Source: Pterobdella sp. o SKG-2022 (taxonomy: Eukaryota; Annelida; Clitellata; Hirudinida; Piscicolidae). Taken from it: DNA of 64,000 nt. Every line of letters starts with the position of its first letter. Within the stretch, counting starts at the first letter, position 1. The stretch is from positions 9,914,291-9,978,290 of the forward strand of contig OZ038323.1 of the NCBI GenBank assembly GCA_964035795.1. Direction: 5' to 3'. This document shows, piece after piece, positions 51,506-64,000 of the stretch. Made by a program: the position numbers and the translations under genes. The notes beneath the pieces were generated by a model. The model was not told the origin of the DNA. It was given only the letters and a program-made list of their open reading frames with translations, and made no database searches.

Positions 51506-54500
51506 TTAAAATATTTTTGTATCAGGGTTCGTGTAGCCGAAGTTTGTTTGTAATCCAGGAAAAACAAAACTATTTTTACTCAGATGCGTTAATTCTGGTT
51601 CTTGGTTCATGAAAGGGTAGTTTAAAGGTGTGAAATGGCAGAACTGGTTGACAGAGAAAAGTTCGTAAGATGGAGGAGGGATTTCTGTGTAAATTTGGCC
51701 AGAGTTGTCTCTAAAATACTCGTAAAGATTTGGTTTCATATGTTCTTGTTGGTTAATACTAAGATGAGGTTGAAAGTTGAAGGAATCAGGGTAGTCTTGG
51801 TTTGGTTGACTGGGCTCAAAAAAAAATTCATCTGTGTTTGTTTCAGCATTTTTTAGTGCAACCTTTTGGTTTTCATTCACATTCAACTTTTTTGATATTT
51901 CTCTTCCAGCATCTTGCTTACAAACCTCCTTCACTTTTTGGGGCTTCATTTTAACCTCTTTATTAATTTTTTTCGAAGTTGATGAAGAAGTCTCATCCGT
52001 TTCACTTTCAGTTTCGCTTGAGCTTTCACTGCTTGACTGCTTTTTTTTAACGCTTTTCACATTTTGGTCTGCAGCTTTAGCCTTTTCTTTTTGAGAATTA
52101 TCTTTAGCTTTTTCTTTTTGAGAATTATCTTTAGCTTTTTCTTTTTGACAATTAGTCTTATCGTTTGGTTCTTGCTTGGGGTTTTGAAGCGTTTGTTGTG
52201 AAGTTTCATAGAAATCTAAAGGTGGATTAATTTTTGTTTTGTTTTTTTCTGATGCCTCAGTTGAAATATCAACGTTGGTATCAAGGTTGTGAGGGGTTGA
52301 ATCGAAGAGGCACGTCTCTTGGAAGTAAGCCACTTGTTTTTTTTCGGGAGAGTGAATGTGCACAAAACTGGAAGGAAGTATTTGAGTTATTTAAATGTTT
52401 TACTGTTTAGGAATATTTAAAACCTTAATTAAATTCTTTTTTTGATTTAAATAGACGTAAATGGAAAATAACGAACCGTCTTGATTTTTGGACCATGGTA
52501 TTTTGACAACCGGGACACACTTTTTTGGTGCTGTTAGTGAAGCCTTGTTGATTAAACAGTTGCTTATTGCAGTGCATACTATCATTAGGCATACTTAATG
52601 GTTGAATTCGACGACCTTCTATTTGACAATCGTTTCTATAACTATAATTATCGTCACTGTTTGCATTGTTTTCGGATAAATTTTGATTTTGTATACATGG
52701 ATAACTTCTCTTATAACCAGTATTACCGTTAGAGTTCTGTAGACCGATTCCGAATCTTTTTTGTTCCGATTCATTGAAACACTTACAAGCAGCTTCACCA
52801 GGAGTTCTACAGCAGTAACCATTGCAGCACTTGACTCTGCATTCGGGACACAGATCGAATATGAAAGGGTCATCCGAATCCCAGTCACGGGGATTCTCAT
52901 CTTCCTCACAGACCATCAAATTCTTGGCGCCAGTTTTTTTATTAGGAAGCATGATGACACAATTCATTCCGTTTCCTCGTCTGTGAATTCTTTTTTCTAA
53001 TATTTTTGAATTCTTATGGCAATCGATAAAAGTATCTGAAGGCTGGTTTTCCTTATTGGAAAGTCCCGTATTTGGATCATCGAAAGGTTTTTTAGCCAAA
53101 TGAAAATTTTTGCCAGAAAGTCTCATGGGTGTTTTGGGCATTGAAGTAAGTCTTTTGACATCAAGACTAGGAGGGAAGGGGCCTCCATTGTTTCTCGACT
53201 CCATGCCCATTTTATACGGGTTCTCCCTATGCACGTAAGGATAAACCACTTTCAGAGCTTTTTTGGATTTTTTTGGCAAAGTTTTTTGAGGCATTTGAAA
53301 GGAGGGATTAGCTTGAGAAAAACGATGCGTTGCAGTGTTGGTTGTGTTGTTTCGGTGGTTTTGCACCAAGTAGTTTAAATTATTCGAGTTATTTTTGTTT
53401 GAAGCTTTATATAGAGAATAATAAAATTTTTTATTTTTATTTTTTAGATTATTATTATGATTTTTATTAATCATCAACTTATCTATCAAAAATTTTTGGT
53501 ACAGTTTTTTTTCGTTTAGATTTTCGATGATTTTGTCTAATTTTTTTGCATATGATTCAATATTACGCAGACTTTGTCGTTTTTCATTCAATTTCAATAT
53601 TTGTAATTGCCGCTTATTTTTTTCAAATGTGGATTTTTTTTCCAAATAATTTCTCACAGAGTTTTGATTGACATTTTTGTAATCAGGATCAGGAAAATCA
53701 CAATCATTTCTATTATGAAAACTTTCACAAAATTTTTGCTTTCCAGTCTCTTCGGGTTGGTTATATTCACAACGGCGTCTTTCCTCACTTAACTCTTCAT
53801 CTCCATGAATGAGCGGCTCTTCAGCACAAGGACTATAAGATGAATTTTCAAAATCATACTTATTTTGAGCCATCAAGTAGTGATTATTTGAGTATTTGTC
53901 ATCGTCATAATAAAATTGAGAAATTTCACTTTCTGGGAAATAATGTTGGTTGTTTAAGGAGTTAAAAGAAGCGTATGGATTTGAATAAAAACAATTAGCT
54001 TTTTTGGAGTAGCCTTCAACGACTGGATCAGAATCGAAAAGACGGTCATTAGTGCTTTGGGTGAATCGAGTAGAAGTGATTTTAATGAGCTTGGCTAAGT
54101 TATACAAACTCGAAAGATGGTCTTTGGTGTCAGCAATGTTCTCTATATTTGGTTTTGCGGGGTACTTGAAAAGACTAGAATATAAATTACTCTTGTGAAG
54201 AAGTTTGCAGAGGTTTGTAGTGTTATGGTTGCAAATGTTGTATGCCTTTTTTGTTTCATTGCTGATTTTCTCAATGTTTTTTACAACTTGTATTCCATGT
54301 AAATTTTCTTTGTTTTTTGAATTTTTGCATAAAGAAGGAAAATCCTTTTGCTTCAGCTCAATTTTTGCATTGTTTTTGAAACAGCTTTCGAGTTTTTTGT
54401 TATTTGAACTTCCAAACAGTTTTTCACAGTTCAAATTAATTTTACTTTCTGCATGCATAAAAGTTGATTCATATTGTTTCCTACTTTTTTTGCCTCTATC

Positions 54501-56072
54501 AATACAAGGGTTATTTGAACTATCATCACTATTGAAAAAAAGATTGTTGAAATGTTTGAAACCTACATTTGAGAAGGTCTGCAAAAACCCAGTTTTATTT
54601 TTGAAAAGGGGCGTTATATAACGACTTAAGGTATTGTTGTTGTTGTTGTTGTTTGACTTGAATGAACCACTCTTCACATCCTTCATTTTTACTTTACCTT
54701 TTTTGATTTCGACGTTACTTTTAGCCTTTTCTGCAGTTTCAATTTTTTTTTTCGAATTCTTTCTGCCTTTGTTATCAGCAATATCGTCAACAGGCTTTTT
54801 ACTTTTCGTGGCACCTTCTGCGTGTAATACCTTATCTGCAGAAGATTGAGCGTGTTTATTTGCATAAGGTTTTCTTGCTGACCCCTTTCTTTGCAAACTT
54901 GCATTCGATTTTTTGTACATACTACCTTTTGACTTGTTGTCTTCTGCTCCAAATTTATTCTTTGATATTGGTTTTTTCTCTGATTCCTCTTTTTTTTTGT
55001 CATGTCGATTTTTTGACTTGCCTTCCTTCTCACTTGATAGTTCTTCTTCATGAGAATCATTATCGTCACTTTTTCGATGTTTTCTTTTAGAATGAGACCC
55101 ACGCTTAGCTGCTTCTGACGATGATGTACTGCTTTCGTCCTTATTAAATTTTGATCTATTTAATCTTTTTGCAAACTCATCCAAGCTTTTTTTCTTTGCA
55201 GATTCTAAATCAGCTTTAACGTTTTTGACGATGTTTCCGTATTCTTTCATGAAACCACCACTATTGAGGCGTTGCATAAAAGGATCTTCCGTTTCATCAT
55301 CTGTTTCAGAATTTTTCCTCAGAACGGTTTTTCCTGCATGGTTTCCATCCGCTTCTAAGCGGTCTTCAAGAGTAGGCCCAATTGCTCTACGTTTTTTGCC
55401 ACCTTTTGAGGCCATTTTGTTGTTGTTATTTGAGAGGCAATCTTGTGAGTAAGTGTGACTAACTTCATCTACTTCATTTTTGTGTGTGTGATTATATACA
55501 AGCAGCTTCTTAATTTTTCTAGATTTTCTTCTATAGGACTTGCACTTGAGTTCTTTTGAATTGTTATTGCTTGCATTTAAAATATTTTTCCATTGTTTTG
55601 ATGAAACATAACCAGGAGAAAGATCTCTGAAGACAATAATGAGGATTATTACAAGTGTGAACAAAACTATTACACAAACAGCAGCTATGAAAATATTTTT
55701 AGTTCTTCTGTTTTTTACTTTGATGTTTTCTTCATTCAATCTAGATTCAAGAAAACTGGGTACTAGATTTAAAATCTGTTGTGATGAGGTTTTATTCATA
55801 AAAACCCTTCTATCCGATTTGCTACGTGTTACAGTGAAGGGGTACTTATGTTTTGATTTATATGATTTTTTCTTTTTATTTTTATAAATACTATCATCAC
55901 AAGCAGGTTCTCCGCTGTTGAGTGGAATCAAACCAAGATTATTTTGAAAGTGCTTTATACCTCCTTCAACCGTGGGTTGCCCGAAGCCTGCTAAATGGAT
56001 CTTTTCGTGAGGGAAAGAAGGTTTTTTCTTACGAGATATTTTCTTCTGTCCAAAATCATGGTAAGAACCCAT
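51506..56072 (-). CDS. Unknown 1485-aa single-pass membrane protein with CPxCx3Cx4CC motif
   Basis: Two exons on the minus strand, 52477-56072 and 51506-52367. The donor GTTCGT and acceptor TTCCAG join in frame (KSRR to FVHIHSP) and give 1485 aa. Boundaries may be off by 1-2 nt. One strong membrane segment lies at residues about 127-148 (IFIAAVCVIVLFTLVIILII), preceded by KNRRTK; by the positive-inside rule the 126-residue N-terminus is cytosolic. The rest is Lys/Ser/Asn-rich and largely disordered, with an acidic-basic stretch (residues about 230-470) and a coiled-coil-like region (about 860-920). At about 1054-1101 there is NPRDW followed by CPECRVKCCNGYCC and CKC. Three copies of NSQKEKAKD-like repeats lie in exon 2. 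I do not recognise the family. Confidence 0.75.
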
Positions 56073-58407
56073 AGCAGCTTAGAGCATTTTTGAACGTCGT
56101 TCGCTTAGATTAGAAGCAGATACTATAAACGATCAATGTTTTATTTTTATGAATGTTTAAAAGTTAGAAGTTTTTTGTTCTTTTTGTTTGTAAGTTGGAA
56201 GTTTATTTACTGAATTTTTTATTTATAAGGTTGGTTGTTTACTTAATGTTGAAAACGTCACAAAATTTTATTTTTTAAAATTATAAATTGATAATTTTGA
56301 TATTTATTTAAAAGAAATAATTAAAAAATTTTTTTACGACAAATTGAAAATAATAAAAGAGAGAACTCCGTTATTTTAAACAAAAACCACTGATTTTATA
56401 GATAAAATCATTTTATTTAAATACTTTAAAAAGATTATAATGAAATAAAATTTGAAGAATACAAAAAAATATCTTAATTAATCAAAAAAATCTATTTACA
56501 ACAAAAAATTAATATTCGCATATCTGACAGTGCAGTAGTTATAATACTCGCTCTTTGGACTCGTGTACTATTCTGCCGTTTAAAAATTCGCCATTATTAT
56601 ACGGCTTGTATGACCTCACAGTATGTATAACCATTGTCAACCTGGTCACACTTTTAGTATAAATGTAGTGATTGATGATTATTTACTTGTTCCAGAATAT
56701 TCTATAGTTTAAAAAGAGTGGGAAATTTTTGTATATAAAGTATTTAGTTATGTTTTGTTGTGTGGATACTTTAAAGTGATATCAAATACTAATAAATAAT
56801 TTAGGAATTTTATTAAAAGATATAGAAGATTCTTTAAAAAAATATTAAACAGAAGTATAAAAAATAATAATATAATATACTTTGTCAAGGTATCCGTATA
56901 CCTAATGTGATTATGCCCTGGTTTGAACCCAAAACAAAGTTCAAAAAGCAAAGAGTGAATTTTACTATAAAACAACAAACATCTACGTTATTTTAAACTA
57001 AAACCTTTTCACCCAAGCTTTTATTAGTATTTTTATTTTAAGAATATTAAGCTTAGTATCTTTGATGGGGAGATTTTTCAATGGATTTCAAACACATCAG
57101 TTCTGAGGTTAGGCTCATGGGTTTTATCATGGGTTATATATGAATGTTTTTTAAATTTATTATATTCTAATTTCAAATCAATAAGATATACAGGTGTTAA
57201 TTGTATTGATTAAATATTTTTGATGTTTGAATGGTGTAAAATTGACAAGTGTTATGCAATTTTGTGAACTTTGGCAAAGAATAATCTAGAACCTCTACAC
57301 CTGGTTATAGGAAAGATATTCTAGTCAATTGGTTCTTCAAAACCATTCACAAAGTTTTTGAATACTTGAAATAAGCTCATGTATATGTATATCGGACAAT
57401 TTCAACAGCTTCACATTTCGAAATTGATTTTATTGATTGAAATAGAGAACAATACAAAACTATAGGGGTTTTATGATTATCAACTTTATGCGTTACATAT
57501 GACGCCCTCCCTAAGAAAACCTATTAGCTGATTATCAGAAATCTTTTATCGGCCCTTGACAACCGACTTCAAAAGATTTTAAACCAAAAAAATCATGAAG
57601 TACTTTATATATTAAATGGGTGAAACTATTTTTAATCGTTTATTCGCGGGTATTTAAATTTAAATCAACCATTAAATTTTTTTTGTATTAATAAAATGGG
57701 AAATAAAATATTTATCTCAATTTTTAAAATTGTATAAATTTTTAGGCGCAACATATATATAACTCAAGCTTGTGAAACAATGAAAATCAATTGGATGTTG
57801 AAAACTTGTAAACGGCTTAGTACAGATATAAAAGCCCATGACACCATATTGCGATCACTTTGTATTTAATCGTTTGATCTTGGTCTACAAAAATAGTTGA
57901 ATACCAAAATAAAACCACCAAACTTTAATCCGTATTATTACAAAAAATTTAAAAAAATGAATAAAAATTTGGAATTTACATATATTGGTGTTGATTATAT
58001 TAATTGTAGGAAAAATTGAAAGGTACAATTATTATTTATATCTTTAATAAACTTTTTTAAAGTTTTTAAAAATCAAAATTCTATTGGAATAATGAAAATT
58101 TTCATTAATCTAATAATTTTCAAATTCAAGTCTTAATTAAGTGAAAAAATAAAATTCAATTTATTTTTGTGAATAATTTAATAAAATTTTAATTTTGAAA
58201 ATTTATTTCAATTTTGAATATTGATTATATAAAATTTCGATATTGAAATTTTATTAATTAACTTTACCAAAAAACTTTTAAAGATTTCGTGCTTATTAAT
58301 TAAATTTGTATATATACCGACGTGCTTATGTATTCAAATTTTGTAAGTATAATCTGAAAAAGTGAATAAAATATAAATAATTGTTGCTCACAAAAACGCA
58401 TAACCAG
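56073..58407. other. AT-rich intergenic DNA before ALDH1L1
   Basis: Holds the divergent upstream regions of the gene starting at 56072 (minus) and of ALDH1L1 (plus). No gene or element was recognised. A B-box-like GGTTTGAACCC at about 56920 has no matching A box. Confidence 0.45.
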
Positions 58408-61400
58408 ATGAAAAGTTTGAAAATAGCGATAATCGGCCAAAGTCAGTTTGCCGTTGAAGTTTATCGTCTGCTTCAGAAAAACGGCCACAAAGTCGTTGCA
58501 GTTTTCACTATTCCAGACAAAAATGGGAAAGCTGATTCTCTTGGTGAGAGAGATTTATTTGCGATTTCATTTATTTAATTCTATTCTAATACAGAAAACA
58601 ATTTCTAGATATAAAAGTATAACCAAATAAGAATTCATTTTCAAATAACATTTTAGTGAACCGTTTATTGATGAACTGAGTACTCTAAAATTTGAATATA
58701 ACTACAGAACAGTTATAAATTTTTGAATGCTGCCACGTCGAGAAATATTTCTAACAGATGGCTACATAAAAATTATTTCAATAATATGTATTCTATATGC
58801 TTTTTATTTTGAATTGATAAATTATATTCCAAATTTTAATAACACTGTAATAACAAAGACATAAGTTAATAAAGATCATGACACTTAGCTACGGCAGCAG
58901 AAAGCGATAATATTGCTGTTTTCAAGTTCCCTAGATGGCGACTCAAAGGTGAAGTAATTCCTGATGTGCTAGAGAAATACAAGTACTCTTATAATTGTTT
59001 TTTATTATAAAAACACATTTTAATTCCCATATTTATAAAGTATAAACGCTTATAATGGAAACGTTGTCTTTAAATTTAATCATGGATTGAAAACGCTTAG
59101 AGTAAAAGTCATTTTAATATATACATAAATAATTTATTAAAACTTTGTATTTCTTCTGAAGAAATGAAAAAAAATTCCATATAAATCGTTAAAAACACGT
59201 AAAAATATATAGTTATTGCTATTTTTTATACTACCTTCGTCTAAAAAAAATTTAAATTTTACCACTCCCACTAAAATCATTTCTACCTTCATCAACACCA
59301 CCATTAAATCCACCTATCTCCACATCAACACCACCACCCGTTATGACAGAGGCACAGGTGCAGAGTTAAACGTGCTACCTTATTGCAGCCAGTTCATTCC
59401 CATGGAGGTGATTGAACATCCCATACACAAATCTATCATATACCATCCATCCATCTTGCCTCTACACCGGGGTGCTTCCGCTATCAATTGGTTTGCGTCT
59501 TCGTGTCGGCGTTTTATGGACTTTTTTATTATTTTGAAAATAATTTTGTTTTGTTGTTGTTAACGAGTGAATGATAGCTTTGATAATATGAATATATAGA
59601 AAATAACCCTACCGGACAAACCACTCACCACTTCAACCCATAACCACGTTCTAATGCATACACTGAACACCACCTCACACACCCCATACACGCCACTTCA
59701 CCCATGTACCACAGGACTTTGATCCAAGGCGACAAAAGGGCAGGTTTGACAGTCTTCTGGGCCGATGATGGGCTTGATACTGGACCCATCCTACTCCAGA
59801 AGTCTTACTCTTATTCATTTTTATTATCATCATCATTGGTTCTATAAAACTTTTATATATAATGCATTACTACTACCTTAAAGAACATCTCCACATACTC
59901 ACATTGTATCACCCTTCTTAAACATACACAAATACACACCATATTACCAATATATATTACCAAAGGAGTTGCAATGTTACTAGAGAAGACACCGTTGACA
60001 CACTCTACAATAGGTTTCTCTACCCTGAAGGAATCAAGGCTATGGTTAGTTGGTGTGATGATGGATGTAGTAGGGATGTGTAACTATTTTAACAACTATA
60101 ATAATGATTATAATGATTTTAAAACCTACAAATACCTCCCCTACTAACTACACTCTTACCACTCTCACACCATCACGGTAGGCAGAGGCAGTGGACCTAA
60201 TAAGCCAAGACAGAGCACCAAGAACCGTACAGAGGGAAGAGGGAGCCTCTTATGAAGCTATCCTGAAGAAAGATATTGCTAAGGTGGAATATATATATAT
60301 GGGGTGGAGAGCTGGATAAGCATTTCATATTCATTAACACGTACAGTTTGATGTGAACTTGACAGCCAATGAAATGCACAATTTCATTAGGGGGTGTGAT
60401 ACCGTGCCTGGAGCTTGGGTTGTGTTGGATGGGCAGGTGAGAATGATTTTTTTTTTAAATTTTAATTTTACATAGAAATTTTGTGTCTAACAACATATAG
60501 CATACATCCTTAGTTACTTACATCTACACTCCCACATACATACAAAAAAGTCACATTTGTCCACACATACAAACGCACAGAAAATATCATTATTCGGCTC
60601 AAGCGTATGGAAGGGTGACTTACCATCAAGAGGAAAGAGGTTGAGTGTGGAAGGATCGTCTAAAGAGGCCATTATACATCGTAAGGGAGTCATCATCCTT
60701 AGCACTCATGGCGGGGGGGTGAGTGGTACATGGTGTGAGGGGTGAATCGTGTGGTGGAGTAGTGGTTATAGGTAGTGGAGGGGGAATGAACGAGGTGAGT
60801 AGATTAAAATCACGTTGAAGGTTTGGGTGTTTGGTAGGTGAGATGGTGCATGTAGTTATATTGGTTATGTTTGTGGTTTTGTGTGGGAATGAATTATAAG
60901 CTCAAATCAGCTGTATAAATGTTTGTATCGTTGATGAAAACGCAGGTTTTGGTCACGAGATTGCAGCTTGAATCTGGAAAGATGCTGGAAGCAAGCAAGT
61001 ATGTTTACTAGGGAAAGATGGCTGAGTGGATGAATGGATGTATAGATGGTCATATTATACATAACTATAAATATTTGATGAAGTTATTCCACTTCTCATT
61101 CATAAGATACGGTCAAGACACTCATGTTGTTGAGCTAGAATTCACAGAGGAGGAGAAAAAGTTCATTGAGGACATCAGGGTGTGCCCATGATTTATATCC
61201 CTTGTGGTTTAAATAGAGTTTACTAGATTTAATGAAGGTTATGTGTCATTATAGGGCTGTGTGTGTTTCAAGGGTGTGTTGTTTTTGTGTGTATTTATCG
61301 GCATGCTATATATGTTTAGGGTAAGTTATCTATTTGATGTAATTTAGTTTATATACAAAGCATGTCATAAACTCTAATTCCATTCATGAGACTTTTAAAA

Positions 61401-63823
61401 GATTTTATCCCTTCATCAAACATGTGAACAATATCACTTTTATCTTCAAGATGTGAACAATATCAAAAATGCCATATTAATAATAATGAATGAATATTTT
61501 TGCCCACACACCAACCCTTGATGCATTACTAGGCCATATGGAAGGGTATACTGAGCGGTCAGGACATCGATGATGGCTGCGACTTTTTCAAAGCGGGTGG
61601 AGGTTCTATGCAGGTTGTCAGGTGGAATGTCTGTGTGTGTATGTAGTTGGTTAGTTTCTGTTTGTGTATTTTTGTTTTCGAGTCGCTTTCGTTTCTTTGT
61701 GGTCTTTCATTTCTGTGTAACTTAAAAAATTTTTGTTCACCGAAGATAATTAATGATACAACACAGATTGGTGGAGGAAGTGAGGTCTCTGCTGCCTAAT
61801 GTGGAACTGATCAACACACAAGTCTATATGGCGCCAGTCTTCAATGAGTTTATCAGGTCTATCTATCTATCTATTTATTTATCCAGCTACACCTATTTTT
61901 ATACCTATATCAACCTTAAACAGCACTACCAACACTAACATTACAGATTGGTCATAATGGTACATAGGGGAATATCCTTAGAAGAAGAATTCACTTACGA
62001 CTATGTGGGTGGCTGATTGATATATACTAATTCAATATTCTTATCTTATAAATAACCATGCATGTATTTTCGTTACTATAATTATCTGAAATAATCACAC
62101 AAACACACACATACTTTGACACAAATACCCTCACATATTTTCACACAAACACACATACTTTGACACAAATACCCTCACATATTTTCACACAAACACACAC
62201 ATACTTTGACACAAATACCCTCACATATTTTCACACAAACACACACAGATACAGAAAACAGTAGGCAAACGCGTGATAAAGTTTCCTCATGAGCTTTTCA
62301 TTAACAATCAATTCATTTCTTCGTCTGATAACTCTACCTTCGATTCCATCGAACCATCCACTGAAGAAGTACGTTTGTGTGTGCGACTCAAAGTATCGCT
62401 AAGCCACTTTAAGTGGGGTTACATGTTCATATCATATGTTTTTTTGTAGTTGATGGAGGCATGTATCTATTCTTTTGTGTTTTTGTATGGGTGTTTATTT
62501 GTCTCTGTTCATATTCGTATGTTTATGCATGTGTCTACATATGTGCATTCATGGACATTGATGGGCAGGTGATATGCAAGGTGGCAAAGGGAACGAAGGA
62601 AGATGTGGATTACGCTGTCGAATGTGCCAATGTAATAAACCATAATAATAATGCTAATAATATGTTGAAAATACAAATATATTACTAATTGATAAAATGC
62701 TTGTTGAGAAATGCTTTTTTGTATAATATATTGATGTTAGGAAGCGTTCGAAGGGGAATGGAGCAATATGAATGCCAGGGATAGAGGGAGTCTGTTGCAC
62801 AAGTGGGTGTTCAGAGTGGGTGTTGGTGGAGGTTGGGGTAGGTATAGGTGGTGGCTTATTGCAAAAATCTCAACTCATCAAAACCAGATCTACCAGCCTA
62901 CCAAACACCCACAACCTTCTTACACACAGACTAGCAGACCTGATGGAAGCACACAAAGAAGAGCTGGCAGCCCTGGAGAGCATAGACTCTGGAGCGGTGT
63001 ACACACTGGCATTGAAGACACACGTCGGCATGAGTATCGATTCGTTTAGGTACTTTGCCGGGTGGTGCGATAAGATCCAGGTGTGTGTGTGGGTGTCAAA
63101 GCTTTGAGGATGTTTAGTGTTTGTGGGTTTAAATCGTTCTGTTATATTTTATTATGGAAAGAAAAATGTGGGTTTTTGTATGTATTCTTTTGTTTATTTA
63201 ACATATTGGAGAGTTGATTTTTTGAATATTTAATGGAAGCATTATGATGTTAATGGTAGCTGGCTTGCAAGCATCAAACATTTAACGACACTTACACCAG
63301 GGCAAGACCATCCCCATCAACAACGCCAGACCTAACAAAAATCTCGCATTCACCAAACGAATCCCCATCGGGTGGTTCATCTGTTCATATACAAGTTATA
63401 TACACCTTTTCATCGTAATTACATTATTGATCATTACTACTAGTATTTTTTAATAGATATTTGTCACACTTGACAGAGTGGTGGCCATAATAACACCGTG
63501 GAACTACCCACTTATGATGCTCGCCTGGAAGATGGCTGCATGCCTGGCTGCTGGAAATACTGTGATCCTCAAACCTGCCCAGGTGGGTAGTGGGGTGGTG
63601 TGGTAGGTGGTGCGATGTAGAAGTTGGTAAGGGTGTTGAGTTGTAAGAAATGCAGACAAATTGCATTAATATTTATAAGGTACATTATAAATATATAGCA
63701 ATTCAAATAAAATAGCACAACTCGAATGGTGCCAGGTGACACCTCTGACATCACTGAAATTCTGCGAGTTGGTGGTGAAGGCAGGTTTCCCTGAAGGAGT
63801 CGTCAATGTGGTTCCTGGCTCAG
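58408..63823 (+). CDS. ALDH1L1: 10-formyltetrahydrofolate dehydrogenase (ALDH1L), 3' part beyond window
   Basis: Twenty exons found: 58408-58543, 58889-58982, 59350-59490, 59715-59801, 59966-60044, 60182-60283, 60347-60436, 60581-60718, 60946-60998, 61107-61179, 61533-61621, 61767-61856, 61947-62004, 62249-62368, 62569-62631, 62741-62802, 62930-63080, 63301-63371, 63477-63582, 63736-63823; 630 aa of about 900. The formyl-transferase/hydrolase domain has SIIYHPS (His109, human His106) and DDGLDTG (Asp145, human Asp142). The carrier domain has [10 protein letters not shown], with Ser356 as the 4'-phosphopantetheine site. The aldehyde dehydrogenase begins at about residue 420 ([20 protein letters not shown]); its catalytic Cys lies beyond the window. 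The enzyme turns 10-formyl-THF into THF and CO2 with NADP+. There is no mitochondrial presequence, so the cytosolic form (L1 rather than L2) is likely. Confidence 0.93.
62095..62248. repeat. CA-rich minisatellite ending at a splice acceptor
   Basis: Three units of 44-46 bp (TCACACAAACACAC...ACTTTGACACAAATACCC) plus a partial fourth end exactly at the CACACACAG acceptor of the ALDH1L1 exon at 62249. The repeat therefore supplies the 3' splice site. Confidence 0.85.
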
Positions 63824-64000
63824 GTCTGTTTGGGTGTTATAGAGTGGGGAGGTTTGGGTGGTTTATGGGGGAAAATGAAGGTTTTGATGATAGTATAAAG
63901 CTATTGAAGAGCTGTTTCAGTCTGAAACAAAAATGAAATTTTTGGCAGAGTACTACAAAGCATAAATGATTGATGAGATACAAATAAAACTTTCATCACT

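Noticed and set aside
56880..56940. Possible tRNA or SINE from a B-box-like GGTTTGAACCC
   Set aside because: No A box at the right distance and no cloverleaf could be drawn.

Overview
The window is nuclear DNA from a multicellular animal. It has GT-AG introns, orthologues of animal genes (XRN1, SNX13, ALDH1L1, TRMT10C, RSPH9, SFR1, actin), LINE retrotransposons and abundant microsatellites. RSPH9 implies motile cilia. The DNA is AT-rich, and the genes are compact for an animal although rich in introns. Several proteins are divergent from their human counterparts. I cannot fix the phylum. One intron of XRN1 holds a sequence that I recall, unverified, as a very common dispersed repeat of cephalopod genomes, so a mollusc or a cephalopod-associated animal such as a dicyemid is a hypothesis to test.

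Layout. 0-7.9 kb is repeat territory: a perfect 298-bp tandem duplication, mini- and microsatellites, and an internally deleted LINE (LINE A, 3.48-6.36 kb) set inside (TCA)n DNA. From 7.98 to 12.4 kb a divergent pair shares a 361-bp promoter: TRMT10C/MRPP1 (minus, 8 exons) and RSPH9 (plus, 4 exons). SNX13 (13.5-27.6 kb, 22 exons found) carries a dead LINE (LINE B) in one intron, exactly where part of the RGS domain should be encoded. XRN1 (29.4-42.1 kb, 39 exons, 1759 aa) follows and has a second, shorter LINE B fragment in an intron. Then come actin (43.99-45.20 kb, with CArG and TATA boxes) and SFR1 (46.49-47.25 kb). Two very large unrecognised genes on the minus strand (47.4-51.0 and 51.5-56.1 kb) share a Cys motif and look like tandem paralogues. 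The first 20 exons of ALDH1L1 run from 58.4 kb to the window end.

Exon models were built by matching reading frames to remembered human family members, then checking splice dinucleotides and phase. TRMT10C, RSPH9, XRN1, actin, SFR1 and the large unknown gene at 51.5-56.1 kb close exactly in frame. SNX13 closes in frame too, but lacks one conserved stretch.

The genes are housekeeping functions (5'-3' mRNA decay, mitochondrial tRNA processing, endosomal sorting, folate one-carbon metabolism, recombination repair, cytoskeleton, ciliary radial spoke) and do not form one pathway. The most notable signals are LINEs sitting inside simple repeats, a 2A-type motif in LINE A, introns whose GT-rich starts face CA-rich ends, the unknown paralogous pair, and the cephalopod-like repeat.
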